NCBI GenBank assembly: GCA_022450665.1
Contig: JAKUPQ010000008.1
Location: 1-49,987, forward strand
Direction of reading: 5' to 3'
Origin: Alphaproteobacteria bacterium
GTDB lineage: Bacteria > Pseudomonadota > Alphaproteobacteria > Rickettsiales > VGDC01
DNA: 49,987 bases
Both the position numbers and the translations under genes were made by a program. The notes below the pieces were generated by a model, which made no database searches, had not been told where the DNA came from, and saw nothing but the letters and a program-made list of their open reading frames with translations. The number at the start of each line of letters is the position of its first letter. Within the stretch, counting starts at the first letter, position 1. Shown piece by piece: positions 8,057-16,418 of this stretch.

Positions 8057-9271
8057 ATGGCTCCCGATACTCCCTCTCTCATCGTAGGCAACGTGCGTGT
8101 TACACAAGATTTTCTAGTCGATATTACCAAGCTGCGCCCTCCTTATGACCATGTTCCTGCCCAACAGGAAGCACAAGTAAGTTCCAAACTCGAAAACAAT
8201 TGGAAGCTGCACATGATTTCGGATGTTAGCCGCACCGGATATGATGGCGCGCTATTTTCCACAGAGATTGAAGGCAAACCTCACTATGTAATCTACCACC
8301 AAGGCACAAATGATTTTAAAGATTTGCCAAGTATTGCCCGCCTTGCTAATTGCAAATCACCTCAACAACTGGACGAAGCAGTAACCTTTACCCAACAAGC
8401 ACAAGAGCTGGTTGAGAAAAAGCATCCCGGAGAAGATGCTCCGCTCATTCAGTCTGGCTACTCTCTAGGTGGTGCGCTTGCTATTCTTGCCAGCAACGAA
8501 GATCAGCCTGTTATTACCTTTGAAGCACCGGTCACAAAAAAAATGCTTAAAGCAGCAGGACGTGATACCGAAGCTATGGGCGAGAACGTACTTGAAGTGC
8601 TGTCACCTCACGCCAACTTCATTAATTCCAATGATGCACATGTAGGTGAAGTTCTTGCTGCCGGTAAAAAATTCTGGACGCTACAGCCCGATCTTGAGCA
8701 GCCTCGCAATATGGCTTCATTTGAAGACTTTGTTGGCATGACAGCAGAAACTCATCGCATTCAGAATTTATCAAGAGGCTTAGATTCCCTTAAAACTCTG
8801 GAAGCAAAACCTTTCGATGAAACGGGTCGGCCTGAAAAAGCATGGGGAGCCATTACGCAATATGCAGATGATTTTGTTAACAAGGAACAAAATCATGAAC
8901 CAGAGAGGGAAGAACGCCGCTTCGCGCGTGTAACTGCACTTGCAGATAGGTTTAATATTGATGATTTTATTGTTAATACAGGCGCGCAAATATTAGATAA
9001 ATTTGCCAGTAGCCTTAGCAGAAGATATGCCGAAAATGATAAATCTCTTATCAATGTTCCTAAACCAAAAACCAACCTCCACGTCGAACAGGTGTTAGAT
9101 CCGGAATTGGTAGAATTACAACAAGGTGAAGGCTCTCAAAAAGCGCCCGCCCCCACGCTAGCTCAAACTCCGGAAAAGCTTACACCGCCAGCGGCAAACC
9201 TTGCCACAGCATCATTTACGGAAATGGTAAAAGCCCAAAAGACTAGCAACCATACTACGCATATAGGTTGA
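8057..9271 (+). CDS. Lipase-like alpha/beta-hydrolase of unknown substrate
   Basis: The 404-residue protein contains GYSLGGALAIL with the nucleophile elbow serine near residue 136, preceded by a strand and HQGTNDFKDL. That layout resembles class 3 lipases and DUF2974-type hydrolases (domain about 50-230). A candidate acid and His follow (VLEVLSPHANF and NDAHVGEV), but the triad cannot be fixed by eye. The C-terminal 170 residues are charged, helical, then proline/threonine-rich and probably disordered. There is no signal peptide or lipobox, so it acts in the cytoplasm or leaves by a non-Sec route. It is a single gene behind its own promoter. Substrate unknown; lipase is a fold-level call. Confidence 0.7.
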   Translation: MAPDTPSLIVGNVRVTQDFLVDITKLRPPYDHVPAQQEAQVSSKLENNWKLHMISDVSRTGYDGALFSTEIEGKPHYVIYHQGTNDFKDLPSIARLANCKSPQQLDEAVTFTQQAQELVEKKHPGEDAPLIQSGYSLGGALAILASNEDQPVITFEAPVTKKMLKAAGRDTEAMGENVLEVLSPHANFINSNDAHVGEVLAAGKKFWTLQPDLEQPRNMASFEDFVGMTAETHRIQNLSRGLDSLKTLEAKPFDETGRPEKAWGAITQYADDFVNKEQNHEPEREERRFARVTALADRFNIDDFIVNTGAQILDKFASSLSRRYAENDKSLINVPKPKTNLHVEQVLDPELVELQQGEGSQKAPAPTLAQTPEKLTPPAANLATASFTEMVKAQKTSNHTTHIG

Positions 9272-9282
9272 TAACGTTATCA
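9269..9282. promoter_or_regulatory. 14-bp perfect palindrome, candidate operator before pyk
   Basis: TGATAACGTTATCA is a perfect palindrome with a central CG. It starts at the stop codon of the lipase-like gene and ends 85 bases before the pyruvate kinase start. LacI-family operators have this size and central CG; no LacI-type gene is in the window. Confidence 0.4.
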
Positions 9283-9367
9283 CCCAATGCCTCGATCCAG
9301 TAATTGATTGATTTTTCCTGCGCTGACCTCTATGCAATAGAGACTCATTGAAGCAAACAGGATTCTC

Positions 9368-10783
9368 ATGACCCCGCAAAAAACCGAACGCCGTTGCCGT
9401 ATTATTGCCACTGTTGGCCCTAAGACCAATCCGTTTCATTTGCTTGCTGCGGGGGCTACGGCATTTCGGCTCAATTTCAGCCACGGCACCCATGAAGAGC
9501 ACCTGCTACGTATTAAGGCTATTCGCGCTGCCGAAGCAAAAACCGGACAATTCGTTCCTATTATTGCAGATTTACAAGGCCCAAAAATCCGCGTAGGCAC
9601 ATTTGAGCAAGAAACCATTCAATTGCGCTATGGGCAGGAAGTGACACTGGAGCTTTCGGATCAACCGGGCAAAGAAGGGCTTATTCGTTTGCCGCATCCC
9701 GAAATTTTAGAAGCTATTCAACCCGGCGATGAAATAAAACTCGACGACGGAATGATTGTACTCACTATCATTGCTAAAGAAAGTAATCAGCGGGTAACCG
9801 CTAAAGTAGACGTACCCGGCGAATTATCTGCACGCAAAGGCGTGAATGTTCCCACCCGCCAGCTTCCCATTTCAGCCATGACCGAAAAAGACAAGCGCGA
9901 CCTTGCCTTTGCACTCGAAAACGAGCTGGATATCATTGCGCTAAGTTTTGTACAAACGCCCGAAGACGTTATCGAGGCCAAGCAAATTATTCAAGGCAAA
10001 GCCCTTGTGATTTCTAAAATAGAAAAACCCCTCGCGCTGGATAGTATCGAAGAAATTGTGGCACAATCAGATATGATTATGGTAGCGCGAGGTGATTTAG
10101 GCGTTGAGCTACCTACCGAGCAGGTCCCCTCTGCCCAGCGCCAGATTGTAAAGGCAAGTCGGCGCGCTGGCAAACCCGTGGTTGTTGCTACACAAATGCT
10201 GCAATCCATGGTAGATACCCCTATTCCCACCCGCGCCGAAGCATCGGATGTTGCCACGGCGGTATATATGGGAGTAGACGCGGTAATGCTAAGCGCCGAA
10301 TCTGCTGTAGGTCGGCATCCTGAAGCTGCGGTCGCGATAATGGATCGTATCATCCGCGCCGTTGAGGCCGACCCCAGCTATTGGGAAGATTTATACGGTA
10401 GCCGCAAACAGCAACCCATAGCCACTATCGCCAACGCTCTGTGCAGTTCAGCGCGGGATATTGCGCTTTTGGTAAATGCCAAAGCGATATTTGCATTCAC
10501 TTCGGGTGGCAGCACTGCATTTGCAGCGGCACGCGAACGCTCATCCTGCCCGCTATACGGCCTGACTCCTAATCGCGGCACCGCGCGCAAGCTTTCGTTA
10601 GTATGGGGTGTAACGCCTGTATTATCCCCCGAGCATGAAGACTCGGATGCCATGTTGGGATGGGCAGAAAGCTACGCTAAAGACACTCTGGGAGTCACTA
10701 AAGGCAATCATGTTATTGCTTTAGCTGGCACTCCCGTTGGCGTCGCAGGCACAACCAACACATTGAAACTGCTTAACTTATAG
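9368..10783 (+). CDS. pyk: Pyruvate kinase
   Basis: The 471-residue enzyme converts phosphoenolpyruvate and ADP to pyruvate and ATP in glycolysis. RLNFSHG (about 34-40) is part of the substrate region. The catalytic lysine is in VISKIEKPLAL (about Lys217), metal ligands are Glu219 and the Asp of MVARGDLGVE (about 243), and PTRAEASDVATAV and MLSAESAVGRHPE complete the core signatures. The N-terminal loop after IIATVGPKT is a few residues shorter than usual. AGGA lies 6 bases before the ATG. It faces slyX with only 2 bases between the stop codons. A palindrome at 9269-9282 may be an operator for it. Confidence 0.96.
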   Translation: MTPQKTERRCRIIATVGPKTNPFHLLAAGATAFRLNFSHGTHEEHLLRIKAIRAAEAKTGQFVPIIADLQGPKIRVGTFEQETIQLRYGQEVTLELSDQPGKEGLIRLPHPEILEAIQPGDEIKLDDGMIVLTIIAKESNQRVTAKVDVPGELSARKGVNVPTRQLPISAMTEKDKRDLAFALENELDIIALSFVQTPEDVIEAKQIIQGKALVISKIEKPLALDSIEEIVAQSDMIMVARGDLGVELPTEQVPSAQRQIVKASRRAGKPVVVATQMLQSMVDTPIPTRAEASDVATAVYMGVDAVMLSAESAVGRHPEAAVAIMDRIIRAVEADPSYWEDLYGSRKQQPIATIANALCSSARDIALLVNAKAIFAFTSGGSTAFAAARERSSCPLYGLTPNRGTARKLSLVWGVTPVLSPEHEDSDAMLGWAESYAKDTLGVTKGNHVIALAGTPVGVAGTTNTLKLLNL

Positions 10784-10785
10784 CG

Positions 10786-11004
10786 TCAATAATGCGGCGG
10801 CGGTCGTTCTGACGCTGTTTCAGCCGCCTCGCCATCGGCGCTGGCTTGTTCTTGCTGGTTTTTGAGCTTCATAACCACACGACGCAGCTCATTTATTTCT
10901 TTTTGCTGCTTATACAGTTCCTCACCCAGCGCCGTAATTTCATCTTGCTGATGTGAAACAATTTCTTGCAGCTTGATAATTTCCTCTTGCATCGCTTTTA
11001 CCAT
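10786..11004 (-). CDS. slyX: SlyX-family coiled-coil protein
   Basis: This 72-residue protein is almost entirely a heptad-patterned coiled coil (about 3-50, EEIIKLQEIVSHQQDEI, later LRRVVMKLKNQQEQ) and ends in PPPHY, the typical SlyX tail. The biochemical role of SlyX is unknown. Its start at 11004 abuts the recJ stop codon at 11005, so it is translated from the tail of the alaC-hom-glpX-recJ transcript. The short length and weak conservation within the coiled coil leave some doubt about the exact family, but the tail motif is persuasive. Confidence 0.8.
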   Translation of the reverse strand: MVKAMQEEIIKLQEIVSHQQDEITALGEELYKQQKEINELRRVVMKLKNQQEQASADGEAAETASERPPPHY

Positions 11005-12819
11005 TTATCTGCTGTTTGACTCATGGGCTAGTTGTGCATCTTCAACATGCAAGTCCACCCTATCCACGCCGTTCCAGCTATTCAGTTTTAACTGCCCCAC
11101 CACATGCACCAATGCTCCGGCCTTAGCAGCAACAAAAACTTTCTCCAGCGGTGTGTTGGCGGCACGAAAGGCAATCGCCTGCAACCGCCCGCCATTGGCT
11201 TTGCCGCCAATCCCTCCATCAGTAAAAATACATCGCAAGTGATTCTCTCCCACTAGATCGCATTTCACCAATTGCAAATTAGCAAACGCAAATCGCGGGC
11301 TTGCATTGCCCATTCCAAACGGTTCGGCATTTTTTATTTGCTGCAAAAGCTCTCCTGTGGCGGCTTTCAGTGATAGTACTGCATCTACCGTAAGCGCCCG
11401 TTTTTCCGCATAGCGATGCACCGCTTCTTGCAGGCGTACATTGAAAAAATCACGCAGCTCATCAACTTTTTCCAATGCCACCGTAAATCCTGCAGCCATG
11501 GCATGTCCGCCACCGGCCTGTAAAATCTCATTGCTACGTGCTGCAACTACTGCCGCACCAAAATCAACACCGCTTACCGAACGCGCCGAAGCTTTTCCCA
11601 GCTCCCCTTCCCGCGCTATCACCGCTACGGGTTTATGAAATTTATCTTTTAGCCTACCGGCTACAATGCCAATTACGCCCGGATGCCAATTTCCCTCTAC
11701 AACAATCACCGCATCGCTATCTGCGCGCGATTCAGCCAGAGCTGTCGCCTCGTCGAGGGCAAGACTTTCGAGTGTTTTGCGTTCTGCATTATGCTGATTC
11801 AACTGTTCTGCTATCATAACTGCCTCGGCGGCATCTTCGGTCGTCAATAGCCGCACGCCCAAATCAGATTTACCAACCCGTCCGCCGGCATTAATACGTG
11901 GCCCCAGCATAAAACCCAAATGATATGCCGCTGGCATTTCATCCATACCGGCCACATCTGCCAACGCCGCTAATCCAATATTACGCCGTTCTGCCAGCAC
12001 TCTAATGCCTTGTGAGACGAAGGCGCGGTTCACTCCCTGCAACGCCACCACATCGCAAACCGTACCCAGCGCAACAAGGTCTAGCCAATTTAACGGGTTT
12101 GGGATTTCGCTATGCCCCTGAGCACGCAATACACGATTGGTTGCCACCACAAATAAAAAACATACCCCCACCGCAGCCATATGTTTATGTTCGCTGGTTT
12201 CGTCAAAACGGTTAGGATTCACCACCGCCACTGCCTGTGGCAACTGCACATCTCCAATGTGATGGTCCATCACAATCACATCCAGACCAATGTGTGCTGC
12301 ATCGGCCAAAGGCGCAAATGATACCGCACCGCAATCCACCGTAATCACCAGCGATGCTCCCCGTGCTTTCAAGTCTTGCATCGCTGCGCTGTTGGGGCCA
12401 TATCCCTCTATAATACGATCGGGAATATGTATAAGAATATTTCTCACACCCGTAGCGCGCAAATAGCGAAACAACAACGCCGCGCTGGTAGCGCCATCTA
12501 CATCATAATCGCCAAAAATTGCAATGGTTTCATTATTAGCTATGGCGATTGCCAGTCGCTCGGCAGCTTTGTCCATATCCAGCAAATGTGAAGGATCAGG
12601 CAGCAGGTTTCGCAATGTGGGCGCTAAAAAATCTTCTGCTGTGGTGCTGTCAAGTCCACGTCCCACCAATATCCGCGCTAAAATTTCAGAAATCTGCAAT
12701 TGCTGCGTAATCGCCAGCAACGCCCGCTCGTTCACAGGACGCAATTGCCAGCGATAGCCCATTGCCGAATGGGAAACATTCAACAACGCTTGCGGATGCT
12801 GCTCTGCTAACGCAGACAT
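11005..12819 (-). CDS. recJ: Single-stranded-DNA-specific 5'-3' exonuclease RecJ
   Basis: The 604-residue protein is a DHH-superfamily nuclease. Motif I IFGDYDVDGATSAAL (about 101-115), VDCGA (about 161-165) and the name-giving MDHHIGD (about 184-190) are present. Later come the DHHA1 region with GGGHAMAAGFTV and a C-terminal OB-like part with NAEPFGMGNASPRF. It degrades ssDNA in RecF-pathway recombination, mismatch repair and base excision repair. It lies 18 bases after glpX and abuts slyX; the order alaC-hom-glpX-recJ is common in alphaproteobacteria. No missing motif noticed. Confidence 0.97.
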   Translation of the reverse strand: MSALAEQHPQALLNVSHSAMGYRWQLRPVNERALLAITQQLQISEILARILVGRGLDSTTAEDFLAPTLRNLLPDPSHLLDMDKAAERLAIAIANNETIAIFGDYDVDGATSAALLFRYLRATGVRNILIHIPDRIIEGYGPNSAAMQDLKARGASLVITVDCGAVSFAPLADAAHIGLDVIVMDHHIGDVQLPQAVAVVNPNRFDETSEHKHMAAVGVCFLFVVATNRVLRAQGHSEIPNPLNWLDLVALGTVCDVVALQGVNRAFVSQGIRVLAERRNIGLAALADVAGMDEMPAAYHLGFMLGPRINAGGRVGKSDLGVRLLTTEDAAEAVMIAEQLNQHNAERKTLESLALDEATALAESRADSDAVIVVEGNWHPGVIGIVAGRLKDKFHKPVAVIAREGELGKASARSVSGVDFGAAVVAARSNEILQAGGGHAMAAGFTVALEKVDELRDFFNVRLQEAVHRYAEKRALTVDAVLSLKAATGELLQQIKNAEPFGMGNASPRFAFANLQLVKCDLVGENHLRCIFTDGGIGGKANGGRLQAIAFRAANTPLEKVFVAAKAGALVHVVGQLKLNSWNGVDRVDLHVEDAQLAHESNSR

Positions 12820-12837
12820 GCGATATCCATTAATGCA

Positions 12838-13863
12838 TTACTCGCCATCAACATCTGCAGGATCACCACCGGCTTTTAAATCGAAGAAATGTTCGGCTTC
12901 CACGTAACGAATTGTTCCGGTTTTAGAGCGCATAACAATGCTTTGCGTGGTAGCGCGGCTGGGAGTGCGATGCACACCTTTAAGCATCGAACCATCGGTC
13001 ACACCGGTTGCGGCAAACATTACATCTCCGCTTGCAAGTTCATCGCGGGTATATTTTTTATTCAAATCATCGATGCCCATGCGTTTAGCGCGCTCACGTT
13101 GCTCATCATCATCAAACAGCAATCGCCCTTGCATAAATCCGCCAGTGCAGCGCAAAGCTGCTGCGGCCAACACACCTTCGGGTGCACCGCCACTGCCAAA
13201 GTAAATATCCACCGTACTGTTTTCGCGAGCGAGTGCAATAATGCCCGCCACATCGCCGTCGCCAATCAATTGAATCCGCGCGCCTGCTGCGCGCACTTCG
13301 GCAATAAGTTTTTCGTGGCGGGGGCGATCCAATATTACCGCCATTAAGTTTTCTACTCTACAGCCTTTGGCTTTTGCCAGATTTTGTAGGTTTTGCGTGG
13401 GCGTATTGTCCAAATCAACCGTATCTTCAGGCACGTTAGGGCCAATGGCAATTTTGTCCATATATACATCTGGCGCGTGTAAGAAACCGCCTTTTTCTGC
13501 AATCGCCAGCACTGCAAGCGAGTTTGGACCGCCTGTAGCGCAAATGGTTGTGCCTTCCAAAGGATCAAGGGCAATATCTACTTTAGGGCCGTGTCCGGTG
13601 CCTACTTTTTCACCAATATAGAGCATTGGCGCTTTATCGCGCTCACCCTCGCCAATAACGACCGTGCCCTCAATATTCAGCGTATTAAGCACCCGGCGCA
13701 TGGCATTTACGGCAGCCTGATCGGCAGCTTTTTCCTCGCCCCGCCCTGTCCATTTTGATGCAGCCAGTGCCGCCGCCTCTACCACGCGCACCGTTTCAAG
13801 TGCGAGGTTACGATCCATCGTATAATTTTCGACATATACCGGTGCCTGAGCAGAACTTGTCAT
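12838..13863 (-). CDS. glpX: Class II fructose-1,6-bisphosphatase GlpX
   Basis: The 341-residue enzyme removes the 1-phosphate from fructose 1,6-bisphosphate in gluconeogenesis. Signatures of the lithium-sensitive phosphatase fold are GEGERDKAPMLYIG (about 71-84), the metal site DIALDPLEGTT (about 96-106) and the GlpX-specific FGSGGAPEGVLAAAAL and DVMFAATGVTDG. In some alphaproteobacteria GlpX also acts on sedoheptulose 1,7-bisphosphate; that cannot be told here. With pyruvate kinase nearby, the window has one glycolytic and one gluconeogenic control enzyme. It lies 14 bases after hom in the same operon. Confidence 0.96.
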   Translation of the reverse strand: MTSSAQAPVYVENYTMDRNLALETVRVVEAAALAASKWTGRGEEKAADQAAVNAMRRVLNTLNIEGTVVIGEGERDKAPMLYIGEKVGTGHGPKVDIALDPLEGTTICATGGPNSLAVLAIAEKGGFLHAPDVYMDKIAIGPNVPEDTVDLDNTPTQNLQNLAKAKGCRVENLMAVILDRPRHEKLIAEVRAAGARIQLIGDGDVAGIIALARENSTVDIYFGSGGAPEGVLAAAALRCTGGFMQGRLLFDDDEQRERAKRMGIDDLNKKYTRDELASGDVMFAATGVTDGSMLKGVHRTPSRATTQSIVMRSKTGTIRYVEAEHFFDLKAGGDPADVDGE

Positions 13864-13877
13864 AATGTTTTCCTTTA

Positions 13878-15188
13878 TTATTCTGCCATTGCGGCAGGTG
13901 TTTCTATACGAATACGCTGTGGCTTATGCATCACCGCATCCAGCGCCGAAATTTGCTGTAATGCTGCTTCCATTGCCGACTCTCGTGCTTCGTGGGTCGT
14001 AAGAGCAATTTCTACCATTTCACCCGGCTGGCGCGAATGCTGTACAAAAGAGCGCATCGAGATTGCATGCTCGCGAAAAATTCCCGTCACATCGGCCAGC
14101 ACTCCCGGCTTATCCACTACATCCAACCGTATATAATAGCTACTTAATAATGTTTCCATCGGTGCCATGGTTTGCGGCTTTAAATCGCTTGTCGGTATGG
14201 TAAACGGGGTAAATCCTCCGCCACGGGCAATATCAATCAAATCAGATACCACGGAACTTGCCGTTGGCCCTGCACCTGCGCCTTTACCTTCAAAAACCAC
14301 CGTTCCTACTGCATCGCCATAGCCTACGACGGCATTATAAGCACCATCTACTTTGGCGATAGGGGCATCTTCTTCCACAAAACACGGATGCACGCGCTGT
14401 TCTATTCCACGGGATGTTTGGGCGGTGATGCCAAGTAATTTAATCACGTAGCCCAGTTCTTTAGCATATAACATATCGCTTGCGCTAATGCTACGGATAC
14501 CCTCGATATGCACTGCCGTGAAATCTACGGGGCATCCATAGGCGAGGCTGCTGATTATAGCAAGCTTATGTGCAGCATCCACTCCATCAATATCAAAGCT
14601 TGGGTCGGCTTCGGCATATCCCAGCTTTTGCGCTTCGGTTAGCACGTCATCAAAATCGCGCCCCTGATTGCGCATGGTCGATAAAATGTAATTAGACGTA
14701 CCGTTCAATATACCTTCAATGCGTAAAAAGCGGTTTGCTCCCAATCCCGTACGCAAAGCTTGTATAATTGGAATACCTCCCGCAACCGCTGCCTCGAATG
14801 CTAAGGCTGCATTGTGTTTTTCTGCGAGTTGTGCAAGATGAAATCCGTGATGTGCAATTAATGCCTTATTTGCGGTAACCACCGATTTTCCTGCCTCGAG
14901 TGCCGCTTCGCAGAGAGATTTTGCCACACCTTCTGCGCCACCAATCAGCTCGACTATCACATCCACTCTATCATTATGCACCAAATCTAGGGGGTTATCA
15001 TGCCATTGCAAAGCGGATATATCTACACCACGCTCACGTGATTTATCCCGTGACGATACGGCCACCACCTGTATATCACAGCCGCTACGTTGGCCAATCA
15101 GTGCCGCATTATCGTGCAGCAACTTTAATGTACCAATGCCGACTGTTCCCAATCCGGCGATACCAATGTTAAGCGGCGGCTGGCTCAT
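13878..15188 (-). CDS. hom: Homoserine dehydrogenase with ACT domain
   Basis: The 436-residue enzyme reduces aspartate semialdehyde to homoserine for threonine and methionine. It has an N-terminal Rossmann domain (GIAGLGTVGIGT, about 9-20), the catalytic homoserine dehydrogenase domain (EAAVAGGIPIIQALR, GILNGTSNYILSTM, KLGYAEADPSFDIDGVDAAHK in pieces, about 130-215) and a C-terminal ACT domain (about 350-430, DVVDKPGVLADVTGIFREHA), which usually gives feedback inhibition by threonine. Its start overlaps the stop of the aminotransferase gene by four bases (ATGA), implying translational coupling. No aspartokinase is fused to it. Confidence 0.96.
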   Translation of the reverse strand: MSQPPLNIGIAGLGTVGIGTLKLLHDNAALIGQRSGCDIQVVAVSSRDKSRERGVDISALQWHDNPLDLVHNDRVDVIVELIGGAEGVAKSLCEAALEAGKSVVTANKALIAHHGFHLAQLAEKHNAALAFEAAVAGGIPIIQALRTGLGANRFLRIEGILNGTSNYILSTMRNQGRDFDDVLTEAQKLGYAEADPSFDIDGVDAAHKLAIISSLAYGCPVDFTAVHIEGIRSISASDMLYAKELGYVIKLLGITAQTSRGIEQRVHPCFVEEDAPIAKVDGAYNAVVGYGDAVGTVVFEGKGAGAGPTASSVVSDLIDIARGGGFTPFTIPTSDLKPQTMAPMETLLSSYYIRLDVVDKPGVLADVTGIFREHAISMRSFVQHSRQPGEMVEIALTTHEARESAMEAALQQISALDAVMHKPQRIRIETPAAMAE

Positions 15189-16402
15189 GCGGATTCCTCG
15201 CGCAAGCTTTGCTTATGTTTTTCAGGGTCTTCAGACAAGAATTGTTTAATATTGCGCACAGCCTGACGTATGCGTTGTTTGTTTTCCACCATCGCAATAC
15301 GTACATGCGTATCGCCATATTCGCCAAAACCTATGCCCGGCGCCACCGCTACTTCTGCATGTTTTAACAGCAACTTAGAAAATGCAAGCGATCCAATATC
15401 TGCATATTGCGGCGGTAATGGCGCCCATATAAACATGCTTGCGGTGGGGCTTGGCACGTCCCATCCTGCATCGCGCAACCCATTCACCAAAACATCACGC
15501 CGCTCCCGATAGATGGTGCGAGTGCTCTCGACACAATCTTGCGGGCCATTCAGTGCAGCTGTGGCTGCCACTTGCACTGGTGTGAACGCGCCATAATCCA
15601 AATAGGATTTGATCCGCGCAAGGGCTTTTATTAACCGTGGATTACCCACGGCAAAACCAATGCGCCATCCGGCCATGCTGTATGTTTTACTTACGCTAGT
15701 AAACTCTACAGCAATTTCTTTTGCTCCTGGCACTTGCAAAATAGACGGCGGCGGATTGCCATCAAAATAAATCTCGCAATAGGCTAAATCCGACAATATG
15801 TAGATATTATGCGCACGACAAAACGCTACAATTTTAGAATAAAATTCCAAATCCACTACTTCGGTAGTTGGGTTACACGGATAGTTAAGCACCAGTGCAA
15901 CCGGCTTTGGGCTAGCATGACGTACTGCCCGTTCCAACTGCTCCATTAAGTCGTGATTCGGGGTCTTTGGCAAGTGCCATAGCGCTGCACCGGCAATGGT
16001 AAATCCATAAGGATGAATAGGATAGCTGGGATTTGGCACCAACATAATATCACCCGGCGCGGTAATGGCTTGTGCCAAATTGGCTAGTCCTTCTTTCGAG
16101 CCAATAGTGACAATCACCTCGGTTTCAAAGTCCAGATCCACATTAAAACGGCGTTTATAATAGGCGGCTTGTGCTTTGCGTAATCCCAGAATTCCCCGCG
16201 ACATCGAATAGCCATGCGCCTTAGGGTCACCTGCAACTTCTTTGAGTTTTTCCACGATATGCGTCGGCGTTGGCAAATCAGGGTTGCCCATACCAAAATC
16301 TATAATATCGCGACCTGCAGCGCGTTCTCGCGCTTTCATGGCGTTTACTTCAGCAAACACATAAGGCGGCAAGCGCCGTTCACGATAGAATTCATCATGC
16401 AT
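15185..16402 (-). CDS. alaC: Fold-type I aminotransferase, AlaC-like (alanine transaminase)
   Basis: The 405-residue protein is a PLP-dependent class I/II aminotransferase. The substrate region is DFGMGNPDLPTP (about 35-46), the cofactor-contact motif NYPCNPTTEV (about 173-182), and the PLP lysine is in SVSKTYSMAGWRIGF (about Lys239). Its position before hom matches alphaproteobacterial AlaC, which makes alanine from pyruvate and glutamate; aspartate or other substrates are possible. The frame stays open 39 codons further upstream, but those codons run into the lipoprotein gene and are not conserved-looking. MHDEFYRERRLPPYVF is the usual N-terminus, so the start at 16402 is chosen. Confidence 0.92.
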   Translation of the reverse strand: MHDEFYRERRLPPYVFAEVNAMKARERAAGRDIIDFGMGNPDLPTPTHIVEKLKEVAGDPKAHGYSMSRGILGLRKAQAAYYKRRFNVDLDFETEVIVTIGSKEGLANLAQAITAPGDIMLVPNPSYPIHPYGFTIAGAALWHLPKTPNHDLMEQLERAVRHASPKPVALVLNYPCNPTTEVVDLEFYSKIVAFCRAHNIYILSDLAYCEIYFDGNPPPSILQVPGAKEIAVEFTSVSKTYSMAGWRIGFAVGNPRLIKALARIKSYLDYGAFTPVQVAATAALNGPQDCVESTRTIYRERRDVLVNGLRDAGWDVPSPTASMFIWAPLPPQYADIGSLAFSKLLLKHAEVAVAPGIGFGEYGDTHVRIAMVENKQRIRQAVRNIKQFLSEDPEKHKQSLREESA

Positions 16403-16418
16403 GAGGGTTGTACCAGCC

